From positions 1,109,997 to 1,173,996 of the forward strand of contig CACVBU010000046.1 in assembly GCA_902728285.1 (NCBI GenBank): 64,000 nucleotides of DNA. The letters run 5' to 3'. The number at the start of each line of letters is the position of its first letter. Positions within the stretch are counted from its first letter, which is position 1. This document shows, piece after piece, positions 11,471 to 23,085 of this stretch. The notes beneath the pieces are model-generated. The model did not search any database and had not been told where the DNA came from. It saw only the letters and a list, made by a program, of their open reading frames with translations. The position numbers and the translations under genes were made by a program. The DNA comes from Clytia hemisphaerica. Taxonomy: Eukaryota; Cnidaria; Hydrozoa; Leptothecata; Clytiidae.

Positions 11471-14423
11471 ATGATGGATCAATTATTACCAAGTAAGTTT
11501 ATTTATTTTTCTCTAATTACACATTGTATATATCTAGTTAAAAATATGAAAGAGACAGTAGATAGATTGTTTAGATTTTATGTTTATCAAAGACTCTACT
11601 GAAGAGATGCAAACCTTAAACATAAGACTTTTTCCATCCTCCTTGGTAAAATAGTGTTAAGTCTGGGTCCGAATCATGTGGTAGACAAAACTATAAACAT
11701 TTTTAAAAACCTAAAACATTGTAAGGGTTCAGGAGGTCTCTTTAATTTATCAAAAACAATGAAATAAACCATATGTGAAATAGACCATATGTGAAATAAC
11801 CTCCTGTACCATGGAAGTGGCAACTCGTCTACTAGCCACGTTTAGCATTATTTGACCAGGGACAAATTTTCATTTCATTATTAGATCCAGATATTGAGTG
11901 GTCAATAGAGGTAGAGTCAAACTGTGTTGCATGTAAAACACCAGTGCCAGTTAGTGGAAAGCATGTTTATAATGTCAATCCAGTGATAAGATCTGCTGAT
12001 CAGTTCTTGCCAAAGCCAGTGCTAGATCGTATCGGTATAGCCAGTCAAGGTGGTGATGATAAACTATGCAGAAAGTGTAGAGATTCATTATTCAAAATAA
12101 AAAATTTGTTCGCAAAAATTTCAACTTTACGAGAAGAAATGATCAATCCACAGAAAGAACTTGAGAAAACCAGGCCAATTTCCAACTGCTCTGTCCCAAC
12201 TCCCATATGTATACCAAGCAACAATACATGTAATTCCAAAAACACTTCTGTTGATTCTGATAATTCTCACCTCCATACTGGTGTGAAAATAGCATCGCAA
12301 GGATGGTCAAAGGAGCATACACTACCTCCAAAACTTGCATCTATAGGGGAGGCCCTTTGTCGTGGGAATATTAAAGATGTGGTTTTGGCAGCATATAAAC
12401 AGCCTAAAATGAAGGAAATTATACATAAATTGGTCATCAAAGACGTACAAAAAGAATCAGATATGTGCTGCAAGAAAGAACCATCAATCCTGAGATCAAC
12501 TCAAAAATCAAAAATGAAAATATTTAGCTTTCAAGATTTGGTGAAAGAAATGGAAAACAAAGCCCAACTCAGTAAGTTTGTTAATTGCGATTACAATCAA
12601 GAATGAGAAAGATTACCTTGCAAACCATTAGAAGGCATCAATATCGTCTGCCATATCTGTTCTACTGAAAAACCGCTGTTGCCATATGAATGCATATCAG
12701 ATTCTCATCAATACCATCTTGCAACATTCAAGTCATACCGTGAGTCAATCAATTTATATTTATTCACTAAAATGAAAAGTGGGAAACAAGTCTATATTTT
12801 TTGTGTGCATTCTTGTTTGCCTTTAAAATATTCTGTCATAATTTGCTCAAATAGTAGCTAAAAATAAAGAGAACTGAAGGCAATTCTATCAAATATTACA
12901 AAAAAGTTATTATTTAATAAATACTTTTTTCTTCAACCTTTACTAACATACAAGTCTATATAAATCTATCTATTCTTGTGTTAGCCATGCACAGGAGACT
13001 AAATAAAAAATTATAATTCTAGTGTAAAGGAACAAATTTTTAATTTCTAAGAGAACTCTTGCAATGAAATAATTATAAATAGTCTAGTAGCTATCATAAA
13101 ACACGCCATTTTTTATTTTTCCTTTAGAATACAATCCGCAGGTTACAGCCTCTACGTCTTACCACTTCAGTTACAACCTATTACAACAAAATGAATGAGT
13201 ATGGTGTAGATTTTAATAAAAAGCTGAAAGACAAAGTTGAAGTTGAAACAGAGAGAATTGCTCGAGAAAATGAAGGAAACCTCATTCAAATTATGTGCAG
13301 GAAGAAGATACACACACTAAAACGCGTTCCAAGGATATCTCTTGATAAAACCGCGGAAATCCCAGTCAAAGTTATTAAGTCACAAAAATTGGGGAGATTT
13401 AACATAGCACCAGATAGTGACAGCGATAAAGAGCAAGAGAGTCAACACAATAGATTTTCTGATCATAAAGTAACTATAATCAATTCAAATGAGGCTTTCA
13501 CGTACTCCTTGTTATACATTATGATAGAACGAGACTTCTCCTTAAAATGAACTCGAGGGACTTTTTTGCTTTATAAAATATGAATTTGAATAATGGATTA
13601 ATGTTCCTTCAAAAATACAAATTCACTAAGATTTGAAGTTTTGAAGTAATTAACCCAAATATCTATTATATATAGTTTTTTCATGTTTTTTTGAAGCTCG
13701 AATTACGCAGTGCTGTGCTGAGAATACCTTCAAAACCAACAAAGTCCCGGCCAGTTGTAGCCTGGGAATCCAAGCTCATAATCTTAGAAAAAACAAAAAA
13801 TACCTCACCTCACAAAGTTCTAAAATTATAGAGCTTGGTGCAGGTAGATTAGTCTGACACAGAATGTTATAAACAGTCTGTGTGTAAACCCTTGTTGACA
13901 GACTTTCTGAACTTTGGAAACCCAGGCAAACACACATAATCAACTTACCATAAAAACTATTTCACAAGCTCTAAAGACTTTCAAAATCACTAAAAACCAC
14001 ATCAAAACATCAGCCACATGTATTTAGACATCCAACCAACAGCCACTTTGTTTCGAAATGAATCTGTGTTTTCATTTTCATTTGTTTTCCTTTTTTCTGC
14101 AGAGTCAGCTTTTTCCATAAATTATGCGCGCGCATCAAAATTATCAAAATGCCCGCGAAAATACTGCTAGATAATACGCCGAAAGCTGGCCAATCAGGCC
14201 GAACCTGCATTGCAGGGAAAAATCTCCCTGCAGGCGAGTTACCTGCGCCAAGCGTTAAACAAGCAGCAAAAATATCATAAACTAGACTGTGGAAAAAGTT
14301 TGACGCTTGGATTCCCAGGCTAGGCCAGTTGATAATGGGCGCAAGGTGACTATCGATAATCTGGACAAGAAACAGACAACCCATGATGAGACCCTTGAAA
14401 ATAAGGATGAGGTTTTAGCATGA
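11471..14423 (+). CDS. Multi-exon gene with Cys-pair N-terminus, last exon split by a MITE
   Basis: Exon 1 (11,471-11,492, starting MMDQLLP) has a GTAAGT donor. Exon 2 (11,885 to about 12,570, GTAAGT donor) joins in phase and carries CVAC near its start and CRKC ~45 residues on, a likely zinc-binding pair, followed by KIKNLFAKISTLREEM, probably helical. A further exon at 13,128-13,469 (CTTTAG acceptor) reads NEYGVDFNKKLKDKVEVE, a basic/acidic helical region, then an acidic patch (DSDSDKEQES). The last exon starts at 13,697 (TTGAAG acceptor). It is cut at 13,757 by a 565-bp MITE and resumes at 14,323-14,423, ending in TGA. Without the MITE and one copy of its 9-bp duplication the frame is continuous. 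12,605-12,738 may hold another exon (CHICSTEKPL, GTGAGT donor). Function and family not recognised. Whether this copy is expressed is doubtful. Confidence 0.55.
13758..14322. mobile_element. 565-bp MITE with 9-bp target duplication, inside an exon
   Basis: Inverted termini TAGCCTGGGAATCCAAGC (13,758) and its reverse complement (ending 14,322). Flanked by GGCCAGTTG at 13,749-13,757 and 14,323-14,331. A 9-bp duplication is typical of Mutator-like elements; this one is non-autonomous with no coding capacity seen. Confidence 0.9.
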
Positions 14424-15877
14424 AACATATCTACCCGTCTTTTACGTTCATCAGGTACCGAGCTCACATAGAATTTATTTCCCAAAATAGCTTTGAAGCG
14501 TTTGTACAATAGTGATGTTTGTTTACGTGATTGACAAATAATAAGTGTTCGAGGGTAATCATGTAAATTGTTTTGAAATATATCAATGAAGTTTTAAAAA
14601 ATCTCTTCTAGTCGACATTTTTCTACATAGTTAACACTGAATCTAATATTGTCTGTCAGAGTTGATTTTACAACAGAAAAGATATTTGAATGGCAGAAAG
14701 ACAAAAGGGAATAAATTCTTAATTTGTTGGTTGCAGTAACGGTTGCTGATAATGCAATGAAGGGAACATGTCTCAAAATTGAGCGAAGTTGGTCTAATTT
14801 GTAGTACCATTTCTGAGCACATTGCGGGTGGATTGAGAATTTTGATCCAATCCCCTAAAGAAATGTTTGATAGGATACGTTTAATTTCTAAATTATTATA
14901 ACTTTGAATTGTACGTTCCCATCTTTATCTTTATTAATATATAAATAAAAATTTGAGCTGATGATGTTTTGTACAACATTTATATATGTTAATAGTTTGT
15001 ATATAATTTTGAAACAATTTTTTAACAGCATCTTACTTCAAAATGTAGTTGTCAAAAAATAAAAAGAAAGCTGCCGAAATACCTTACCTGCTTTTTATTA
15101 TGGGCCAAAAGCGTCAGAAGTGTGAATATGTTTTTAGAGACTCAGGAGTATCTTTTCAATGAACGCTTAAAATGTCACGCAAATTTTGATACATTCTAAA
15201 AGGCTCATCTTTGAAAAACTGACACTTAGTTGAAGTGTCTTTTTAATCTGCCATAAATTGTTATAAAATTTTTTATTGAATGATACGTTCTTCTACTAAG
15301 AGGTTTAAAAAATGGCGTAGAAACAAGAAACTGAAAATTGATTAAAAAACCTACGACACAAACACGGAGTGCTGACTGTTAGTTTTAATGACTCGTTCTC
15401 ACTTGTTTCCGTAATAAAAAGAAAGTCGTTATTGTGAACTTTGAACATGCTTTAAATGGAGGTATTTCCACTGACTGACTGAAACAATTTTATATACTTA
15501 TAAAGTTTCCATAGTTTTAATGAGAATCTTGCTAACTCTTTTTGACAAGAGAAGTGTTTGAAAAAAATGAGAGTTTCTTACCATTCAAATATACAATGGG
15601 CTTCATCAATTGCCACACCAATGACATTCTCTTTAAATGTTTGGGATGACAATGCATTTCTCCAAACTGGGATATCTAATACTTCCGGCGAACAAAAAAG
15701 ATGACTGACTGCCTGACTGCCCTCATCAGTTATAATGTCATCTAACTTTGTGTGACAGTTCAGGATTTTAGCATTGACAGCAAAGAATTGTCTTATGCAT
15801 TCAATTTGCTCGTCATGAAAATTTTCAATCTCAAAATGTCTACAAGCGAATCTAACACTTTCTTCAAACTTTTCCAT
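14390..15877 (-). pseudogene. RecQ-like DNA helicase pseudogene
   Basis: The first exon (15,577-15,877) starts MEKFEESVRFACRHFEIE, ends with a DEAH box (GVAIDEAHCIFEW) and has a GTAAGA donor. The next exon begins near 14,826 (CTCAG acceptor) and contains helicase motif III (FIALSATVT) and motif IV-like sequence (RTLIICQSRKQTSLLYKRF), then VDMFHAKT near 14,420. The Walker A motif expected between the Q-motif region and DEAH is absent: RQFF runs almost directly into AKILNCHTKLDD. An in-frame TAA sits near 14,585 and the C-terminal half of the helicase core is missing. It converges on, and slightly overlaps, the end of the + strand gene. Family assignment rests on motif order; whether it was once part of a transposon is unknown. 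Confidence 0.7.
15230..15390. repeat. Dispersed repeat also found near 42.7-42.9 kb
   Basis: 'ttttaatctgccat', 'gttataaaatt' and 'cacggagtgctgact' recur in the same order and orientation at 42,710-42,890. It lies in the intron of the helicase pseudogene. Type not determined. Confidence 0.6.
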
Positions 15878-15879
15878 TC

Positions 15880-17568
15880 TAACGGTGTAACTTTTCTCTA
15901 AATTATTTAAAAAAGAAGATTACCATGTATTTGCAGCTACCAAAAAGTTATTATCTCTGTTTTAAGCAAAAAGGTAAACAAACTATGTGAAATTCAGCGA
16001 AATCCAAAAAAAATTCTCCACCACCAACAGCTCGCAAAATTCCAACCAGGACATGATGCATTTATCCATATAGACGACTTGAGCTACGACTGAGTGTGAG
16101 CTAAGCTCCCGCCACCACGGCTGTTGAAAGCTCAAAATCGGAGCCCGAAAACCCGGGCTCCAAACATTCGAAAAAGTTGCAAAGTGGAATAGACGTTAAT
16201 TGCGTAGAAAAAACGCGGGTGACGTCTAGTGTAGGCTAGCACTAGCAGGGTTTACATCCTGTTTGCTACAGTCCCCGTACAGAATTGGAAAAAGAGTCAA
16301 GAAGAGTCACTCTTCGACTAAAGACTCCTGAAAGTCTCGATGAGTGATCGGCTCCCGCATGTTGGAAATGATCTAAAATCATTTGTTTAAGAAGTTAATA
16401 CCTTGACATGGTTAATAAAATTATACAGGTCATGGCAAATAAATATATGGTATTGTTAATCATTGTAAATCAGCTAACTACATCTCAAGTGGCAGAGTGG
16501 ATATGGCGGCGGAGTGGCATGTTAAAGAAAGTTGTTTTTGACAGTTCGAATCCTATATGGTGCGTTGAAGTTAGTGTTATTTTGTCAGCATTGGCCAAAC
16601 TTTTTCTGGTTTTATGAGCTCTTATTGATATATTCCCGTTATAATTTATGAAACAAAAATTTTCTAAGTAGTGTCACCTCAGTGCAGTTTGACTCAAGTA
16701 CAGTATTTCAAAATGGATCAGGTTGGTTAGCGTGTGGAGAGTCAAGAGTCATGCCTTTCCCTTCTCTTGAAAATCCAGTATTCCGAAACTTTAAACTAAA
16801 AGAAATGCATAAAAATCGACTTTCGTCTTTTTTTTATTATCTTACAAACACTTTTTTCAGTAAGCGTTTTTCAACGTTTTTTGCCCTTTTCTGCTGAGTC
16901 AGCAAAATTTCAAACTCTAATATCTTATGATCTAGCCTAGGAAACCCTATAAATGACCCCTCTAATCGATAGTACTCTTCGAGACGCATCTGTTAAAACT
17001 GGTATCTTTCGCTGAAAATTTTCTCAAAAATGCTGACGTCAGCATAAAATATTGCATTTTTGAAGACGTATCAGCCAATTCCGGGAGACTAAGTCCACCA
17101 AATGTGACAAATGACCCCATTTTGGAGATCTACTCTTCAAGCTCTATATGTGATGGCACAATCAGTTTTAGCTAAATGAGAACTTCAAAAATCGACTTTC
17201 TAAGGACCCCCAGGCTAAAATGACTCTACCCCCTTCAAGCCCCCATAAAAAAATTTCCCCAGCTTTGCCAGCTTGGCAAAAACCGGTTTTGGGGTCCCAA
17301 GGGACCATATAATGAGAAAATAGAATAAAAACCCATATTTACTACTTGTAAGGGTTGATGCAAAAAGGCCCTTTTCGCCGCCGGACTAAATTGTTAATTT
17401 AGAAGTGCTTTTCATGATATGACAAGTCTCAAAATCAACTGAAATCAAATTGTAATTGTAGCTAGTTTTGAAATTGATAGAGTGCACACACATGTGGAGT
17501 TTTTCCTCGATAAAATTTGACAAAAAGACATTTTGATCTTCTCGATTGCTATTTAATTTAACATGACC
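15880..17568. other. Intergenic; no gene recognised
   Basis: 16,489-16,560 has an A-box-like and a B-box-like stretch but no foldable tRNA. 16,930-17,350 contains several runs ending in 'gacccc' or similar that look like old repeat DNA. No supported exon. Confidence 0.4.
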
Positions 17569-18113
17569 CAGGGGGGGGGGGTTGGTAGTAAAATCTCAGA
17601 CATAATGACGTTTACTACGGTGGTGGGGTGACGAAAAATCGAAAAAAAAATTTACTACCTAGGGTAGTTAAATACTAAAATGTATAGTTAGTTAAAACTG
17701 GTAAAATTAGCAAATTTTGGCTATTTTTGTAATTCTTTTAATTTTTTGGATGACTTTTCTGAAAAAATCTGAAAATTTTTAATTTAAAAAAAAATTTCTG
17801 TCGGAAATTTATTTGCTGCTAACAAATTTTTTGTCAGTAGAAAAAAGACTTTAATTCTAAGGGCAAAACATTAATTTTTGTACTAAGTGAAAAATGTGTC
17901 GCAGAAATAATCATTTTTTAGCTTTTTTTGTAAAATCAGTCCGAAAAGCAACCAAAAAATAGGTGGTCTCTATGACAAATTGTCCCAAAAACTTTTACTA
18001 CCAGGGTAGTAAAATACCTCTTCCAAGAGTCTGGGTGGTGGTATGTAAAAATTCATAAAAATCCTTTTATTACTCATATATGTCTGAGATTTTACTACCG
18101 ACCCCCCCCCCTG
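17569..18113. mobile_element. 545-bp MITE with poly-G termini and 7-bp target duplication
   Basis: The left end reads CAGGGGGGGG then 'ttggtagtaaaatctcagac'; the right end is its reverse complement, ending CCCTG. CATGACC flanks both sides (17,562-17,568 and 18,114-18,120). The CAGGG start resembles hAT ends, but a 7-bp rather than 8-bp duplication leaves the superfamily open. A related copy starts the window. Confidence 0.85.
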
Positions 18114-18120
18114 CATGACC

Positions 18121-18950
18121 TTATTTCCATATTTTATTTTCAAAAATTGAAAAATACAGAATGAAAAGTTGGACAAGAACCCGGTTCGGCGTCGCGTAAT
18201 TTTTTTCCGTATACGGTAGGAAAAGTCTTTAATGGTCGGAAAAATCTTAGCGATACCGGTCGGAAAAATCTCTTATTAGTCTAAAACTTAGAATAGGTGT
18301 GTCGAAAGCGCCGCGCACCCCGCGTAACAAAATTCGAATCCTTATTTTAACGAAGAAAAAAAAGTTCAGACTCATATTTCCCCATGAAAAAAAACAGATA
18401 AACACATCAACCTTTTTTAAAAACACAGCAAATTTCATCAGCTTTCTTTTCCAAAAAACCCTGTCTCGCTAGCTTCAGCCGTTCGCTCGCTATGCTCTCG
18501 AATGTAACTCTGTCCGCAATATTGGTTTTCATTTTTCTCACGGCACCGCAAAATTTTTGCCCCCGGGTCACCAAATTCAAAAGCGCTTCCCACCGGATGT
18601 TCTGATTGGTTTGATTTTTTTTTTAACTTGTCACCAAGACGTAGAGCTATCTTTTGGTACCACGTTTGTCTGGCGAAAGGACTACTTGGCTTCTCGAGTT
18701 AACTTTTTCTGACAAACTTCAAAACTTTTGCTGGAAAAACGTTATATCAGAAGTCAGAATGTATAAGTGGTTTCCTCTACTTTTGTTCCGGTGGTAAGCG
18801 CTGAGCCAAAGTTTGGAGGTATGTGAGTGATTTTTTTCTCTTTTCATATTTTCGAAAAAAAAGTTTTGAACTTTTTTCTTTTTTTTTCTGTGTTTTTTTT
18901 TTTGACGTAATGGAACGTTTCTCTTGCTTTTGATTGGTGGGAAATCAAAA
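18121..18950. other. Intergenic; upstream region of the next pseudogene
   Basis: AT-rich with long T and A runs. A 'cgctcgctatgctctcg' patch near 18,485 is slightly GC-richer. No supported gene. Confidence 0.4.
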
Positions 18951-21104
18951 ATGGGGGATGAAAACAAAAACAAACTTTTTTCTCTGAAAGAGATGGTAAG
19001 TCTTTTTTTCAAAAAGGAATTGCCTGAGTGGTGGAATGTCAGCATAAATAAGATAAGTTATAGAGTTTTGGAAGAAATATTTATTTATATTGAGAAGAAT
19101 GATCTATCCCCTTCTTCCAATTTGTTACCTCTATCCAATTTACTTGGCACTGATGCCACTCTATTTGTCAAGCATGCGGGCAATTTTAGAGTGAAAATTT
19201 TAAATCACATCAAGAAAAGTGCAGATTGTCTTGATCTTCTTGTGGAATGTTTGTATCCAACTTTGCAAGAAGATTCTATTAACTATTTAACTTGCTCATG
19301 CCTAGCGACACTTCTTTAAGATGCTTCCAAAATGCGTTAGATGACCTGGTCAGAATGAAGTAAAAATTGGTGACATCCCACAAAGAAAATGCTGAAGGAC
19401 GTGAAAAATATCTTAGTTTTTGCAGCGATACGTTTTCTTTTCCTACGCCGAACCTTAAAAAACAAAAGGCACAGCTTAAAGAAAAGTGTTTCTCTGTGTG
19501 TGCTAATAATGTCAGAGAATATGACATACAACCTGTCCTAAATCAAATTGCTGAGCTGGAAAATCAAATGCTCGTTTTGATGGAATGCTTAAAAGAAGAA
19601 TCCATTGAAAAAAACAAATATAAGAAGCAGGTCAGGTCTTTGGAAGATCTTCTGTCGTCAGATCTTCAAAATGTATTATTTAAGGTTGGTAGATTTACTC
19701 CCAGGAATGTGGGTAAAAGGGAACGTCGAGCTGATCGTAGAATTTCAGATCTCGAATAGGTAGTTTATTGCGAAAAGAAGTCACTAATTTCAGGCCTTGA
19801 AAAAGAAAAATGAAGATTTGAACAAACAATTGTCATCTGCTTTGCTACATAACAATAGATGTAGAAAAATAATTTATGACTTAAAACAAAAAAAGGAAAA
19901 GGGAATTTCTGAACTTGCTTCAGAATCAGAAAATTGTCTTCAATCTCGCATTCGAGACCTGAATGCTGAAATAGCCTATTTACAGAATGAAAAAATGGAG
20001 TTACAATCTCAAATTGATAGTTTTGTTGAAAACAATGTAATAAATGTCTTTGAGGACCTCATGTGTCTTGGCATAGGTTCCCGCAATGTGGAAAAAGAAA
20101 TAAGAACCGTGCTAAAAAAGCTAGCAAATCTTGAAGTAGGTAGGCTCCCAAAAGCTACCTTTGCAAAATACATGCTTTTAGAATCCCGTGCATTAGCCCA
20201 TATTCAACTTCTATCTGAATTGACAGGGGACAGCGATGATGGTAAGATTTCAGACCAAAACACATTAATGTCTGATGGCACTTCAAAGAAAGGCCATTCA
20301 TATGCAACTTATGACATTCAAACTAATTCTGGAAAATGCTTGGTAGTGGGTGTAAGGCCAACTAGTAATGGTGAAGCTGAAGAGTATGTTTCAAGCTTCT
20401 GTCCCAAGAAGGATGAAGATTTTTCAGCTAGGCTATTTGCATCTATTAAAAATTTGATGAGTGACCGTTGTGTCACTCAAAAGAGATTCAACAGACTTTT
20501 TATTGAATACAGAAATAACCTTATTCCCCAGATCATCGAAAATTGGGACAGCTTATCTGAGGATGAGCAAAACGAATTTAAGAAGGTCAACGAGTTCTTT
20601 TGTGGTTTGCACTTTATAGTTGGACTTGCTGACCAAGCTGATGAATGTTTGAAAATACACGAAGGTATGGTCTACAAAGAGAATAAAGTTGGCTCTTTGG
20701 CAACTAAAAATGGTTTCCCTGGGGGTGAGTCAGGAACAACACGTCTCATTCGTACAGTCTGCAAAGCTGTGTCTGATAGAGGTTGTGAAAAAAGTGGCCG
20801 CATGGTCACTTTTGCAACCTTTCTTGAAGGAAATCATGAGCTTGTTAATAAACATATTTTCCCATTATTGGGAAACCGATTCAACATACTGTTTTTAAAT
20901 GCAGCTGGGGTATTCTTCTTGTACCCTCATCTTCTTGAATTTTTTGGTAATCTAGATGATTCCAACAGACTTTTTAATGCGGTCTATGATGATTTAAATG
21001 TATTAGCCTACAGAGTAAGTTGTAAAGCACTTGGTCTAATTCATAAAAAAGTAACCGTTCCTTTGTGGCGCAAAATGGTAACGAGATTTTCGTATCGTGC
21101 GTAA
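18951..21104 (+). pseudogene. Coiled-coil, transposase-like protein gene with stops
   Basis: The coding pieces line up in order: 18,951-19,318 (starts MGDENKNKLFSLKEM), 19,320-19,759 and 19,797-21,104. The middle and start of the last piece are rich in heptad-like Leu/Lys/Glu (IAELENQMLVLMECL; LNAEIAYLQNEKMELQSQI), a likely coiled coil. The C-terminal part has conserved-looking blocks: YDIQTNSGKCLVVGVRP, NEFFCGLHFIVGLADQA (a C-x2-H type motif), GGESGTTRLIRTVCKA and LGNRFNILFLNAAGVFF. A frameshift near 19,318, an in-frame TAA near 19,363 and a TAG exactly at a GT...AG intron edge (19,757-19,796) break it. The C-x2-H block after an acidic region recalls several DDE transposase superfamilies, but I cannot assign one and found no inverted termini. 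Confidence 0.5.
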
Positions 21105-21336
21105 CCCCTTTTACAATTGATTTGAGAAAATATTTGTGTAAAAAAGCAAACATAAATGAAGAAAACTTGTTAAACTATTTAAGATCTTTAAATAACATTG
21201 ATAGAATATTCCTTATCTAAAAATGGTAATGAAATAGAAAAAATATAAGAAGTTGAAAGTACCCCCGTCTATTATTTTTCAACTGTCCAAAAAATGCTGT
21301 AGCTGTGCGACAAGTATTCCAAACAATAGAAAAACG

Positions 21337-21720
21337 GTCACCAGGACAGAAATTACTGGCATTTTCCTTCTTTTCGCATAAATTATCTCTCAGAATGTCA
21401 TATTGCATAAATTAGCAATGAATTTGTATACCAAAATGTTTTTGTAAGATACCTATCCATGCAGAGAAGCATTTCTGAAATTTTGGACGAAAAACAGTCA
21501 CCAGGACAGAAGTTACTGCCATTTCCCTTCTTTTCGCATAAATTATCTCTCAGAATGTCATTTTGCATAAATTAAAGATGAATTTGTATACCAAAATGTA
21601 TTTGTAAGATGTCTTTTCATACTGAGGAACATCTCTGAAAATTTTAGTGAGATACACACACCAGAACACAAGTTCTAGTCATTTTCTGATTTTCAGCGCT
21701 ACTTTTTTGCATAATTTAAC
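21337..21720. repeat. 160-bp tandem repeat, about 2.5 copies
   Basis: 'gtcaccaggacagaa' occurs at 21,337 and 21,497, with the following ~130 bases (including 'cttcttttcgcataaattat') repeated; a third, more diverged start follows near 21,656. Confidence 0.8.
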
Positions 21721-21759
21721 TAATTATTTTTTAATTTATGCACCCTTAATATCCTTTGA

Positions 21760-22192
21760 ATTAGTATTGATTACGCACGGAGCGAGCGTTAGCGAGTGGA
21801 GTGCGACTTTTTTGGCAAACGCATGCGCGTAAGCAAAATTTACAAAATTTCAATGATATGCGGGTACTAAAAATGGAAATTCAGTTGTTTTTTTTAACGA
21901 TTTTTTTCATCTAGCCGCTATTCCAACATGTTTAGCCTCTGGAATGTTTCGACTTTGAAAATTTCGTGAAAATTAGCGTTTTTAAGAGAAGTCGTTGCAG
22001 TGTCAATCTTTCGCAAATTTAAAAACCCACTTTCCCTTGGAAAAAATTGACGTTTTTTGTTTTTTTGGGACCCTTGAGGCATAAGGTACCTGTTGACCGC
22101 AAAAATTTCAAAATTCGGAAATTGACCGTTGATAACATTAGGGGTAAAGGTACCCAATGACGTCACGGGTTTGGGAAAAACTTCAAAATGCG
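21760..22192. other. Intergenic; no gene seen
   Basis: Contains a small GC-richer patch ('ggagcgagcgttagcgag' near 21,780). Only chance frames are present. Confidence 0.4.
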
Positions 22193-22560
22193 GTATCTCG
22201 AGTTTCAAGAAGAGTTTGGAGGTCGTTGACCCCTCATTCTATCGGAAATTTTATGGGGAATCAGATGGGAAGGTTTATAAGGCTTGAGTAGGACTTTCAA
22301 ATTTGGCTGAATTTACTCATTTTCAGTTGATGACGTCATCAAAACAAAAAATTGCGATAACGTGAGATTGGAAAGGAGTTGGGAGGTCGTTGACCCCTCA
22401 TTCATTTTATGGGGAATAAGATGGTAGGGTTTATAAGGCTTGAGTACGATTTTCAAATTTGGCTGAATCTTTAGCCATTTTCAGCTGATGACGTCATCAA
22501 AAAAAAGAAGAGATAACTCGAGATTGGAAAGGAGTTTGGAAATGGCTACAACCCCAAAAC
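22193..22560. repeat. Tandem duplication (~160 bp) with a TGACGTCA palindrome in each unit
   Basis: 'ggaggtcgttgacccctcat' occurs at about 22,217 and 22,380, and each unit ends with TGATGACGTCATCA (22,328-22,341 and 22,486-22,499). The same palindrome sits in other repeats of the window. Confidence 0.8.
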
Positions 22561-23077
22561 AAAACAGCCGAAAAGAACTGACTCTCGGAATAAATAATGG
22601 GAAAACGTAAAAAAAAAACAATTCCTTGATGAGCTCTTATTCTATTCTTTCAAAAACTCAGTGAAATTAAATCTGATGAAGTATAAAGAAATTATTACAA
22701 AACTACTCGACACATGTGACATGACCCAAAGCAAATAAATTCAGCTTTCGGCACTTTCGTTCGTGAATCCCCAACAGTTTTTTTATCAATGCATGCATAA
22801 AAACTTGAAATTCTTTACTACTTGTCAATAATATTTTCCATAACAAAACAAGGGAAACGCAATGTCTTTGATTAAACCAGGTAAAAAAGGTCTCTCGTGT
22901 CTCTCCAAATCCTCCGCAAAACTGTGTCTTTGACTTTCCAGCATCAATTCATCAACAATCAACTTCAATTTTTATTTCGAAAATTCGACACGTTTTACAG
23001 CTTGACGATAGTTGAAAGTCGAGAAGTTCCCCATAGTTTTTGTTGCAAAAATGTTGTTTTAGACCATTTATACAGCT
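22561..23077. other. Spacer with no gene recognised
   Basis: No exon or repeat structure was recognised. It ends with the 8-bp target duplication of the following element. Confidence 0.4.
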
Positions 23078-23085
23078 ATTTAAAC

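Noticed and set aside
16489..16565. tRNA-like A and B boxes
   Set aside because: The B-box-like GTTCGAATCCTA is present but T-stem and acceptor stem do not pair. No tRNA structure could be drawn.
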